A stretch of 64,000 nt of DNA from Bacteroidales bacterium (GTDB lineage Bacteria; Bacteroidota; Bacteroidia; Bacteroidales; P3): positions 1 through 64,000 of the forward strand of contig JAFUWF010000019.1 of assembly GCA_017483575.1 (NCBI GenBank), given 5' to 3'. The stretch's first letter is position 1, and each line of letters opens with the position of its first letter. Shown in pieces: positions 16,593-24,282 of the stretch. The position numbers and the translations under genes are program-made. The notes beneath the pieces are model-generated. The model was not told where the DNA came from. It searched no databases and saw nothing but the letters and a program-made list of their open reading frames with translations.

Positions 16593-17951
16593 TTATTTCT
16601 TCGGGGCGCCGCCGCCGAAGTCGTCGTAGGCGATGTTCTCGGGCTGGACGCCGAGGTTGTCAAGCATATTGACGACGGCGCTGCTCATGGGACCAGGACC
16701 GCACATGTAGTACTCGATGTCCTCGGGGGCGGGGTGGTCCTTGAGGTAGGTGTCGTACATGACCTGATGGATGAAGCCGGGGGTGTAGGGCACGCCGGCG
16801 GCATCGGCGGCGGGGTCGGGCCGGTCGAGGGCGAGGTGGAAGTGGAAATTCGGGAAGTCTTTCTCCAGTTGGTGGAAGTCGTCGAGGTAGAACACTTCGT
16901 TGAGAGCGCGGGCGCCGTAGAAGTAGTGCATGGGGCGGTGGGTGCAGTGGAGGGTGCGGGTGAGGTGCATGATCTGTGCGCGGAGGGGGGCCATACCGGC
17001 GCCGCCGCCGACCCAGATCATCTCGTTGCCCTGTGGGTCGTCGCTCCAGGTGCCGTCCTCGGTGCCACGTACGCGGAACTCGCCGTAGGGGCCGCTCATG
17101 ATGACCTTGTCGCCGGGCTTCAGCGAGAAGATGTAGCTGGAGGCAATGCCGGGGTTGACGTTCTGGAAGCCGCTGCGGTCGGGCTTGAACGGAGGCGTGG
17201 CGATGCGGACGGTCAACATAAACACATCGCCCTCGGCGGGATAGTTGGCCATGGAGTAGGCGCGGACGGTGGGCTCGGGGTTGGTGCAGACGAGGTCGAA
17301 CATCTTGGCCTTCTCCCAGGCGGGCAGGTACTCGTCGCCGATGAGGGAGCGGTCGAAGTCGGCGTACTTCACCGTGAACTTCGGTATCTTAATCTGGGCG
17401 TAGCTGCCGGGCACGAAGTCCATGTGCTCGCCGGCGGGCAGCTGCACCTTGAACTCCTTGATGAAGGTGGCGACGTTGCTGTTCGACACCACGGTGCACT
17501 CGTATTCCTTGATGCTGAGGATGCTCTCGGGGAGCCGGAGCGCGAGGTCTTCCTTGACCTTGACCTGACAGCCGAGGCGCCAGCCTTCCTGCTGCTGCTT
17601 GCGGCTGAAGAAGCCTTTCTCGGTGGGGAGTATCTCGCCGCCGCCACGGACCACGCGGCATTTGCACTGGCCGCAGCTGCCTTTGCCGCCGCAGGCCGAG
17701 GGCAGGTGGATGCCCTGCTCGCCGAGGGTGCTAATCAACGTGCCGCCGGTGGGCACTATGAGAGGTTTGAGGTCTGAGGTCTGAGGTTTGAGTTCATCTC
17801 CGACCTCCGACTTCTGACTTTCGACTTCATTAATGGTGATCTTTACGTTGCCCTGCGGGATGAGCTTGGCGCGCAGCACGAGGAGCAGCGCCACGAGGAG
17901 CAGGATGACGACTAATATTATAATGATTGCTGGTACTAATGTTGTTGACAT
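16593..17951 (-). CDS. nqrF: Na+-translocating NADH:quinone reductase subunit F
   Basis: NqrF is the electron entry point of Na+-NQR: it oxidises NADH and passes electrons through FAD and a [2Fe-2S] cluster. The start at MSTTLVPAIIIILVV gives a single N-terminal membrane helix (residues 3-26) and 452 residues. The ferredoxin-type cluster ligands are C87, C93, C96 and C128 (SACGGKGSCGQC). The FAD site RAYSMANYP and the NAD-binding segment VGGGAGMAPLRAQ follow, and the C-terminus ends EDIEYYMCGPGPM...YDDFGGGAPKK. Residues about 42-64 (ESQKSEVGDELKPQTSDLK) come from a heptamer-armed palindrome inserted in frame. A large palindromic element separates it from nqrE. Confidence 0.95.
   Translation of the reverse strand: MSTTLVPAIIIILVVILLLVALLLVLRAKLIPQGNVKITINEVESQKSEVGDELKPQTSDLKPLIVPTGGTLISTLGEQGIHLPSACGGKGSCGQCKCRVVRGGGEILPTEKGFFSRKQQQEGWRLGCQVKVKEDLALRLPESILSIKEYECTVVSNSNVATFIKEFKVQLPAGEHMDFVPGSYAQIKIPKFTVKYADFDRSLIGDEYLPAWEKAKMFDLVCTNPEPTVRAYSMANYPAEGDVFMLTVRIATPPFKPDRSGFQNVNPGIASSYIFSLKPGDKVIMSGPYGEFRVRGTEDGTWSDDPQGNEMIWVGGGAGMAPLRAQIMHLTRTLHCTHRPMHYFYGARALNEVFYLDDFHQLEKDFPNFHFHLALDRPDPAADAAGVPYTPGFIHQVMYDTYLKDHPAPEDIEYYMCGPGPMSSAVVNMLDNLGVQPENIAYDDFGGGAPKK
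17762..17827. repeat. Heptamer-armed palindrome inside nqrF
   Basis: Left arm: GAGGTTT, GAGGTCT, GAGGTCT, GAGGTTT. Spacer: about 10 bp. Right arm: CCGACCT, CCGACTT, CTGACTT, TCGACTT. The arms are imperfect complements of one another, each made of four 7-bp units. Total 66 bp, so 22 codons are added without a frameshift. Confidence 0.85.
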
Positions 17952-17983
17952 AATCTCTGTTTTGGTTCTGTTAATCATCAATT

Positions 17984-18136
17984 CTCCTGCGTGGTGATGC
18001 TGTCGGCAAGCCGACGGCACACCACGCGAAATCTTGTTAATCTTGTAAATTTTTCCGCTTCGCGGTTCTGTACGGGTTGCTGCGTCAGCAATAATTTACT
18101 AGATTTACCAGATTTCGGCTCCGCAGGAGCCAGGAG
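17984..18136. repeat. Large palindromic element, copy 4
   Basis: Outer CTCCT/AGGAG, arms GAAATCTTGTTAATCTTG and ATTTACTAGATTTACCAG, inner CCGCTTCGCGG, core GCTGCGTCAGC. The left subterminal hairpin (GCGTGGTG...CACCACGC) and right hairpin (GGCTCCGCAGGAGCC) differ in sequence from the other copies but keep the stems. It lies between nqrE and nqrF in the operon transcript. Confidence 0.9.
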
Positions 18137-18158
18137 GTTTGATTTACTGAGCATGAGT

Positions 18159-18773
18159 TTAGAGTTTGAAGCCCATGAACGACATGAAGGCCATACCCAT
18201 GAGGCCGGTGATGATGAAGGTGATGCCGACGCCGCGGAGTGCGGGTGGGATGTGGCTGTAGCGCAGTTTTTCCCTTATGGCGGCGATTGCAACTATTGCT
18301 AAAAACCAACCAATTCCGGAACCGAGGGCGAAGACCGTGGCCTCGCCGATGTTCTGGTAGCCGCGCTCCTGCATGAAAAGCGAGCCCGACATGACGGCGC
18401 AGTTCACCGCGATGAGCGGCAGGAAGATGCCCAGCGAGTTGTAGAGGCTCGGGCTGAATTTTTCTACAACCATCTCCACCATTTGTACTATCGCTGCTAT
18501 CACAGCGATAAACATGATGAGGCTGAGGAAGCTGAGGTCCACGTCGGCCAGCGAGGGCGAGATCCAGGCCATGGCTCCCGGCGCCAGGAAGTAGCGGTTC
18601 AGCAGGAAGTTGATGGGCACGGTGATAAGCAGCACGAAGGTGACCGCTATGCCGAGGCCCGCCGAGGTCTTCACGGTCTTCGAGACGGCAAGGTAGGAGC
18701 ACATGCCGAGGAAGAAGGCGAAGATCATGTTGTCGACAAAAATCGACTTGATGAATATGTTAATGTATTCCAT
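18159..18773 (-). CDS. nqrE: Na+-translocating NADH:quinone reductase subunit E
   Basis: NqrE is one of two related six-helix subunits that together with NqrD hold a buried [2Fe-2S] cluster and part of the sodium path. The 204-residue protein begins MEYINIFIKSIFVDNMIFAF and contains FFLGMCSYLAVSKTV with a conserved cluster cysteine; NCAVMSGSLFMQERGY supplies the second. Six hydrophobic helices are evident and the length is normal. It follows nqrD by 15 bp, and nqrF lies 207 bp beyond across a palindromic element. Confidence 0.95.
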   Translation of the reverse strand: MEYINIFIKSIFVDNMIFAFFLGMCSYLAVSKTVKTSAGLGIAVTFVLLITVPINFLLNRYFLAPGAMAWISPSLADVDLSFLSLIMFIAVIAAIVQMVEMVVEKFSPSLYNSLGIFLPLIAVNCAVMSGSLFMQERGYQNIGEATVFALGSGIGWFLAIVAIAAIREKLRYSHIPPALRGVGITFIITGLMGMAFMSFMGFKL

Positions 18774-18788
18774 TGTTTTCTACAGGTC

Positions 18789-19406
18789 TTATTGTTCTAC
18801 CAAGTCTTTGTTGCGGCTGCGGTGCCACCAGATGATGAGGCCGACGAGGATGAGGGCCATGGGGGGCATGATCATCAGGCCGTTGTTCTCGTATCCTATA
18901 TTATACAGGCCGAGCTTCTCCATGACGGGGTAGCCCCAGAGGGTGCCGCTGCCGAAGAGTTCGCGGACGAAGCCGAGGACGATGAGGATGACGCTGTAGC
19001 CGAGGCCGTTGCCAAGGCCGTCGAGCAACGAAGGCCACGGTTTCTGCACCATGGCGAAGGCTTCGAGGCGGCCCATGACGATGCAGTTGGTGATGATGAG
19101 GCCGACGAAGACGGAGAGCTGCTTGCTGACGTCGTACATGTAAGCCTTCAGCACCTGGTCCACCAGCACGACGAGGGTGCTGACGACGACGAGCTGCACG
19201 ATGATGCGGATGCGCGGCGGGATGGTGCCTCGCATGAGCGAGATGATGAGGTTGCTCAGGGCGACGACGACGGTGACCGAGACGGCCATGACGACGGCGG
19301 GCTTGAGCTGCGCCGTCACCGCGAGGCAGGAGCAGACGCCCAGCACCTGCACGAGGATGGGGTTGTTCTTGCTGAAGGGGAGTTTTATAAGGTCGGTGTT
19401 TTTCAT
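18789..19406 (-). CDS. nqrD: Na+-translocating NADH:quinone reductase subunit D
   Basis: A 205-residue six-helix membrane subunit homologous to NqrE and RnfA/E. NPILVQVLGVCSCLAVTAQL near the N-terminus and TNCIVMGRLEAFAM further on hold the conserved cysteines that ligate the intramembrane [2Fe-2S] centre. The start codon overlaps the nqrC stop by 4 bp (ATGA), as is typical for this operon. Confidence 0.95.
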   Translation of the reverse strand: MKNTDLIKLPFSKNNPILVQVLGVCSCLAVTAQLKPAVVMAVSVTVVVALSNLIISLMRGTIPPRIRIIVQLVVVSTLVVLVDQVLKAYMYDVSKQLSVFVGLIITNCIVMGRLEAFAMVQKPWPSLLDGLGNGLGYSVILIVLGFVRELFGSGTLWGYPVMEKLGLYNIGYENNGLMIMPPMALILVGLIIWWHRSRNKDLVEQ

Positions 19407-20050
19407 TGGGTGGGCTCCTTTCTCTGATTATTCTGAGTGGTCTGAGTAATCTGATTAATCTGATTATTCGGAGTAGTCTGATTTCTCGGAGTATTCAGAT
19501 TCTGGTAATCGTTGTAGGCTTGCTGCAGCATGGCGGTGACGCCGTTGCTGGTCATGGTGCCGCCGCTGATGGCGTCGACCTCGTAGGGGTTGGCGGGGTC
19601 GGCGTTTTTCTTCAGGTGGATGGGCTCGGCGTCCATGCGCTTGCCGATGAAGCGGGCGGCGAACTTGTCGGAGGCTATCTCGCCGCCGAGGCCTGGGGTC
19701 TCGCCCTTGTGGTCGAAGACGGCTCCGACGACGGTGCTCTCGGCGTCCAGCGCCAGGTAGCCCCAGATGGGTCCCCAGAGGCCGGTGCCGTGGAGGGGCA
19801 GGATGATGCCGCCGGAGAAGGTGTAGTAGCCGTCGGCCTCGGTGATGTGCTTGGCGTAGAGCTCGGCGGCGTTGTCGCGCGTGGCGTCGATGCCGATGGT
19901 CTTGAGGATCATCTGCTTGGTCTCGGCCTGCTGGTTCTTCTCCTGGGCGGGCTTGAGGCTGACGGCGACGACCGTCAGTATCAGCGCCGCCACCACGACG
20001 AGCACGGCGGAGTAGATGAAGATGTAGCGGTTGCTGAAGGTCTTTTTCAT
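19403..20050 (-). CDS. nqrC: Na+-translocating NADH:quinone reductase subunit C, with repeat-encoded tail
   Basis: NqrC carries a covalently bound FMN on the outer face of the membrane. The 215-residue protein has one N-terminal helix (about 8-32, [20 protein letters not shown]) and the FMN attachment motif [10 protein letters not shown], with the Thr as attachment site, near residue 165. After the conserved [10 protein letters not shown] the last ~30 residues are Asn/Gln/Thr-rich ([16 protein letters not shown]). They are encoded by nine 9-bp units and are not part of the family. The tail retains the frame and the ATGA overlap with nqrD. The start overlaps the nqrB stop by 4 bp. Confidence 0.94.
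   Translation of the reverse strand: MKKTFSNRYIFIYSAVLVVVAALILTVVAVSLKPAQEKNQQAETKQMILKTIGIDATRDNAAELYAKHITEADGYYTFSGGIILPLHGTGLWGPIWGYLALDAESTVVGAVFDHKGETPGLGGEIASDKFAARFIGKRMDAEPIHLKKNADPANPYEVDAISGGTMTSNGVTAMLQQAYNDYQNLNTPRNQTTPNNQINQITQTTQNNQRKEPTQ
19424..19504. repeat. Nine 9-bp tandem units at the nqrC 3' end
   Basis: Units of the type CTGATTATT, CTGAGTGGT, CTGAGTAAT and CGGAGTATT follow each other without interruption for 81 bp (27 codons). They share sequence with the units in frdA (6762) and nqrA (22180). Confidence 0.85.
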
Positions 20051-20327
20051 TTTCCAATCCTCCTTTCTCTCATCTTAATGTTTCTGGCCACGACGCAGTG
20101 GTCTATCAGCGGGGCCATGCAGTTCATAAAGAGGATGCTGAGCATCATGCCTTCGGGGTAGGCGGGGTTGCAGACGCGCAGCAGCACGGCGAAGGCGCCG
20201 ATGAGCAGGCCGTAGATCCACTTGCCGGCGTTGGTCTGCGCGGCGGTGACGGGGTCGGTGGCCATGAAGACGGCACCGAAGGCGAAGCCGCCCATCAGGA
20301 AGTGGTAGTAGAACGGCAACTGGAAGT

Positions 20328-20348
20328 AAATTGAAAATTGAAAATTGA
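20328..20348. repeat. Three 7-bp units (AAATTGA) breaking nqrB
   Basis: Three exact tandem copies of AAATTGA. The two halves of nqrB join in frame only if the tract changes by +7 or -14 bp, so the repeat number decides whether full-length NqrB is made. Confidence 0.85.
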
Positions 20349-20930
20349 AAGTAGGTTGAACAATAAGCCCATTAATCCACCTCCCACAAAGACACTGAGC
20401 ATGATGCGCCAGGAGGCGATGCCGGTGAAGAGGAGGAGCATCGCACCCAGTGCGATGGCAATAAACGAAGTCTCGCAGGAGCTGCCGGGGATGGTGCCGA
20501 TGAGCATGTCGAGGGCCGAGGCACTCGGGTGGGCTCCGGTGGCCAGCTCGCCCATGGGGGTGGCGCCGGCGATGGCGTCGTTGCCCCACATCTTGGCGGC
20601 AATCCACACCTTGTCGCCACTCATGTGGGTGGGGTAGGCGAAGAAAAGGAAGGCGCGCGCCACGAGGGCGGGGTTGAGGAAGTTCATGCCGCTGCCACCG
20701 AAGACCTCCTTGCCGATGATGACGGCGAAGGCAACGGCTAACGCCAGTTGCCACAAGGGTGTGGTCACCGGGACAATCATCGGTATCAGCAGGCCTGTGG
20801 CGAGGAAGCCCTCGTTGACCTCGTGACCCCGGTATTGTGCGAAGGCGAACTCGATGGCCAGGCCGACGATGTAGCTGACGGCAATCATGGGGAGCATTCT
20901 TAAAAGGCCGAACCAGAAGCAATCCCACAG

Positions 20931-20958
20931 GGATGCCGGCGAGGACGCCGGCGCTCCA
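20931..20958. repeat. GCCGGC palindrome inside nqrB
   Basis: GATGCCGGCGAGGACGCC then GGCGCTCCA forms a hairpin on GCCGGC blocks. It is translated as [10 protein letters not shown] in a loop between membrane helices, and the frame is kept. Confidence 0.85.
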
Positions 20959-21193
20959 AGGAAGTGCTGGTAGCCGATGTTCCACATGCCGAAGAGCAGG
21001 GCGGGGATGAGGGCGATGACCACGACGATGATGCTGCGCTTCATGTCGACGGCGTCGCGGATGTGACTGCCCTGGCGAGTGACAACTTTGGGGGTGAAGG
21101 CAAAGGTGTGGAACGCCTCGTAGGTGCTTCCCAGCCAGCTCCATTTGCCTTTGGGTTCAATTTTCTCGAACCATTGTTCGAGCCATTTCAGAT

Positions 21194-22513
21194 TCATGCG
21201 GTAGCCTCCTTTCTGAGGACCTCGAGGGCCTCGCGGATGATGGTCTGTATTTCAGTCTTGGAAGGGTCGATGAACTCGCAGAGGGCGAAGTCCTCGGGTT
21301 CCACCTCGTAGATGCCCAGCTGCTCCTGCAGCTCGATGTCGCCCACGATGCAGGCCTTGATGAGCTGCAGGGGGTAGATGTCGAAGGGGAAGACCTTTTC
21401 AAAAGAGCCCGTGAAGAGGAAGGGACGGACGGAGCCGTGGGTGTTGGTGTTGAATTCAGTTGGCAGTTGGCAGTTGGCAGTTGGCAGTAGCCGCAGGAAG
21501 CCGCTGAGGAACGTCTTGCTGAAGCTGAACTTCTTGAGACCGGGCATGAGCCAGCCCATGAACTCGTAGTGGTCGCCCTCCTCGATGAAGGTGAGCTGTT
21601 GGTCGTAGAGGCCGAGGAAGCCGTCTTCGGCAATCCGGTTGCCGCTGAGGGGGCTGCCGCTGATGATGCGAGTGGCGGCGACGGTCGAACCGTCGCCCAC
21701 AGTGGAAGGATAGCTGGGGTTCATCAGCTGGACGTCGGCTATCTGCTTGATGCTGGCGCCACAAATCACCCTATAGTATTTGGGGGATTTGGCTGCTGGG
21801 CCACCGACGGCGATGACGCGTTCGGGGCGATACTCGCCGGTGGTCACCCAACGGCCGATGTTGGCCACATCCTGAGCACCCACATGCCAGATGCACTCGC
21901 CCTTGTTGATGGGGTCGAGCGCGGCCACGATGGTGCCGATGTTGCCGGCAGGGTGGGGGCCTTCGGCGTGCACCACATGCACCTCGCCGTAGGCCTTCAG
22001 GGCCTCGATGCCGGCCTCGAACTCGTGCTCGCGGCCTTTGAGTGCAAACGCTATATCCGGAGCCAGGGGGGTGGTGTCGCGCATGGAGACGAAGATGCCC
22101 TTGGGCTTGTGGTCGGGGTTGGCGATGGTGCCGAAGGGGCGCTCGCGGAGCATCCACCAGACGGGGCTGTCGGGGGTCAGAGTATTTGGAGTGCTCTGAG
22201 TATTCTGATTATTCCGTTTATTCCGACAAACCACCACCTCCAGCAGCTTTCTCTTCTCGCCGCGGACGATGGCCGCGACCTTCCCGCTGACGGGGGAGGG
22301 GAGGCATAGGCGCGGGTCGCGCTTGTCTTCTACAAGAGGCTGTCCGGCGACCACGACGTCGCCTTCGGCCACGAGCAGACGTGGCGTGAAGCCAACCACA
22401 TTGGGCGGTTTCACAGCGTAGCGCTCCTCGCTCCTCTTGTCAACGACAATCCTCTCGGCGTCGCCACCGAGAGGAATGTCGAGTCCTCTTTTTATTTTAA
22501 TTGTATGATTCAT
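21194..22513 (-). CDS. nqrA: Na+-translocating NADH:quinone reductase subunit A
   Basis: NqrA is the cytoplasmic peripheral subunit associated with the quinone site. The 439-residue product starts MNHTIKIKRGLDIPLGGDAE, the family's N-terminal signature, and contains PRLLVAEGDVVVAGQPL (a biotinyl-like motif) and the Rossmann-like VIAVGGPAAKSPKYYR. Two stretches are repeat-derived and in frame: RNNQNTQSTPNTL near residues 97-111 from 9-bp units, and LPTANCQLPTEF near 343-352 from 7-bp units. The ATG is 7 bp downstream of the aspA stop codon, so the nqr genes are probably transcribed with aspA. Confidence 0.95.
   Translation of the reverse strand: MNHTIKIKRGLDIPLGGDAERIVVDKRSEERYAVKPPNVVGFTPRLLVAEGDVVVAGQPLVEDKRDPRLCLPSPVSGKVAAIVRGEKRKLLEVVVCRNKRNNQNTQSTPNTLTPDSPVWWMLRERPFGTIANPDHKPKGIFVSMRDTTPLAPDIAFALKGREHEFEAGIEALKAYGEVHVVHAEGPHPAGNIGTIVAALDPINKGECIWHVGAQDVANIGRWVTTGEYRPERVIAVGGPAAKSPKYYRVICGASIKQIADVQLMNPSYPSTVGDGSTVAATRIISGSPLSGNRIAEDGFLGLYDQQLTFIEEGDHYEFMGWLMPGLKKFSFSKTFLSGFLRLLPTANCQLPTEFNTNTHGSVRPFLFTGSFEKVFPFDIYPLQLIKACIVGDIELQEQLGIYEVEPEDFALCEFIDPSKTEIQTIIREALEVLRKEATA
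21457..21488. repeat. Four CAGTTGG units inside nqrA
   Basis: Four exact 7-bp copies of CAGTTGG plus CAGT. On the coding strand they give LPTANCQLPT. A change of one unit would shift the frame. Confidence 0.85.
22180..22224. repeat. Five 9-bp units inside nqrA
   Basis: GAGTATTTG, GAGTGCTCT, GAGTATTCT, GATTATTCC and GTTTATTCC follow in tandem, adding 15 codons. The unit type matches the tracts in nqrC and frdA. Confidence 0.8.
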
Positions 22514-22520
22514 ATTGTTG

Positions 22521-23936
22521 TCATAACTTCAATTCCACGGGTTGCAGCATGTTCTCTGGCTTGAGGATCTCGTCCAGCTGTTCCTTGGTGAGGAGTTTGT
22601 GTTCGAGCACAAGTTCGTAGACACCGCGGCCGGTCTCGGAGGCTTCCTTGGCGATCTTGGTGCTCTGCTTGTAGCCGATGATGGGGTTGAGCATGGTGAC
22701 GATGCCGATGGAATGCTCCACAAGCTGGCGGCAGCGCTCCTCGTTGGCGCGGATGCCGTCGATGCAGAGAGTGCGGAGGGTATCGAATCCATTCTCCAGC
22801 AGATGGATGCTCTCGAAGAGGGTGTAGGCGATGACGGGTTCCATGACGTTGAGCTCGAGCTGGCCGTTGTCGGAGGCGAGGCTGATGGTCATGTCGTTGC
22901 CGATGACGCGGTAGCACACCTGGTTCATCACTTCGGGGATGACGGGGTTGACCTTGCCGGGCATGATGCTGGAGCCGGGCTGACGCTCGGGCAGGTGGAT
23001 CTCGTTGAGGCCGCAGCGAGGGCCGCTGGAGAGGAGGCGGAGGTCGTTGCAGATCTTGTTGGTTTTGATGGCGAGGCGCTTCATGGCGGCGCTGTAGGCG
23101 AGCATGCAGGTGGTGGCGCTGGTGGCCTCGATGAGGTTGTCGGCCAGCGAGATATTCCAACCCGTAATCTTGCGCAGGGCCTGGATGCAAGCCTCGCTGT
23201 AGCCGGGTTTGGAGCAGATGCCGGTGCCGATGGCGGTGGCACCCATGTTGACGATGAGGAACTCATCGGCGGTGGCGCGGAGGTTCTTGTATTCGCCGCG
23301 CAGGGAGTCGGCAAAGGCGCCGAAGGTCTGACCGAGGGTCATAGGCACGGCATCCTGGAGCTGAGTGCGTCCCATCTTGATGACATGGGCGAACTCCTGG
23401 CTCTTCTTGTCGAGGGCCTCGATGAGCTGCTCCATGTGGGGCATGAAGGCGAGGTGCTCGAGGGCGAGGGCCATGTGGATGGCGCAGGGGTAGGCGTCGT
23501 TGGTGCTCTGGCTGGCGTTGACGACGTCGTTGGGCGAGCAGTATTCATACTGACCGCGCTGGTAGCCCATGTGCTCGAGAGCGAGGTTGGCGATAACCTC
23601 GTTGGCGGCCATGTTGGTGGAGGTACCGGCACCGCCCTGGATCATGTCGATGGGGAACTGGTCGTGATACTTGCCTGCAATCAGCTGGTCGCAAGCCCAG
23701 ATGACGGCTTCGCCCTGCTTCTCGGTGATCATGCCGACCTTCATGTTGGCCATAGCGGCGGCTTTCTTGGTCATGGCCATGCCGATGATGAATTTGGGAT
23801 AGGAAGACAGGAGGTGTCCGCTAATGTGGAAGTTCTCCATGGCACGGGTGGTCTGGACGCCATATAATGCCTCTTCGGGAACCTGCTTGGCACCCAGAAG
23901 GTCGCTCTCAGTACGGAAATTTTCTTTTTTCGTCAT
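22521..23936 (-). CDS. aspA: Aspartate ammonia-lyase (aspartase)
   Basis: Aspartase converts L-aspartate to fumarate and ammonia. The 471-residue protein belongs to the fumarase/aspartase superfamily, with the signature GSSIMPGKVNPVIPE containing the catalytic serine loop and TSTNMAANEVIANLA in the first domain. GAKQVPEEALYGVQTTRAME at the N-terminus and VCYRVIGNDMTISLA after the signature are more like aspartases than class II fumarases. It is the first gene of a run into nqrABCDEF (7-bp gap). Fumarate made here can feed the fumarate reductase encoded 10 kb away, and reducing power enters through Na+-NQR. A promoter is visible at 24006-24036. Confidence 0.92.
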   Translation of the reverse strand: MTKKENFRTESDLLGAKQVPEEALYGVQTTRAMENFHISGHLLSSYPKFIIGMAMTKKAAAMANMKVGMITEKQGEAVIWACDQLIAGKYHDQFPIDMIQGGAGTSTNMAANEVIANLALEHMGYQRGQYEYCSPNDVVNASQSTNDAYPCAIHMALALEHLAFMPHMEQLIEALDKKSQEFAHVIKMGRTQLQDAVPMTLGQTFGAFADSLRGEYKNLRATADEFLIVNMGATAIGTGICSKPGYSEACIQALRKITGWNISLADNLIEATSATTCMLAYSAAMKRLAIKTNKICNDLRLLSSGPRCGLNEIHLPERQPGSSIMPGKVNPVIPEVMNQVCYRVIGNDMTISLASDNGQLELNVMEPVIAYTLFESIHLLENGFDTLRTLCIDGIRANEERCRQLVEHSIGIVTMLNPIIGYKQSTKIAKEASETGRGVYELVLEHKLLTKEQLDEILKPENMLQPVELKL

Positions 23937-24282
23937 AATGTATGTTGTTTTAGTTATTTGATTTTCAATTTATTTATGTATTTTTATTCTTAATCTTTCC
24001 GGCAACAAAAGTACAAAAAAAAATCAACCTGACAAATATTTTCGTAACTTTTTTATCGAAATAATTGTAATGTCCTGTTCTGATGATGATTATTGATTAA
24101 AAAATCTGATGGATTTATTGATAGGATGGCCCTTCGGAGTGGGTTTGTATGATGCCAGGTGGGCGTTGAGTGGGTGTTGAGTCCTTCTTGTGGATGTAAA
24201 TATTTTTTCTTAGTGATGCAATAAATATCCATAGAGGGCGTTAATAAAATGTTTTAATAATAATGAAATAGACTTTTATCGA
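23937..24282. other. Divergent intergenic region between aspA and a plus-strand operon
   Basis: AT-rich spacer holding the aspA promoter near its left end. No gene, large palindrome or repeat is seen. No clear TAnnTTTG box for the plus-strand gene was found, although the 50 bp before its ATG are very AT-rich. Confidence 0.6.
24006..24036 (-). promoter_or_regulatory. aspA-nqr operon promoter
   Basis: On the minus strand TTTG (24033-24036) and TACTTTTG (24006-24013) are separated by 19 bp, the standard Bacteroidetes -33/-7 spacing. The aspA start lies about 70 bp downstream. Confidence 0.75.

Larger units (their letters stand above)
20047..21197 (-). pseudogene. nqrB: nqrB, out of frame at a 3 x 7-bp tract (possible phase-variable gene)
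   Basis: NqrB holds a covalent FMN and riboflavin and forms the main Na+ channel of the complex. The 5' part (start [15 protein letters not shown], 300 codons) contains the expected helices and the FMN site [13 protein letters not shown] segment [16 protein letters not shown]. It stops at 20295 shortly after [10 protein letters not shown]. The 3' part ([19 protein letters not shown] through the conserved ATDPVT to the C-terminus) is intact but in another frame. The break is exactly at three AAATTGA units (20328-20348). One extra unit, or loss of two, would restore a 385-residue protein. A GCCGGC palindrome is also present in frame at 20931. Sequencing error is an alternative. The start overlaps the nqrA stop by 4 bp. 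Confidence 0.85.

Noticed and set aside
22521..23936. Class II fumarase instead of aspartase
   Set aside because: Superfamily signatures are shared, but the N-terminal and post-signature segments match aspartases better; a fumarase cannot be fully excluded.
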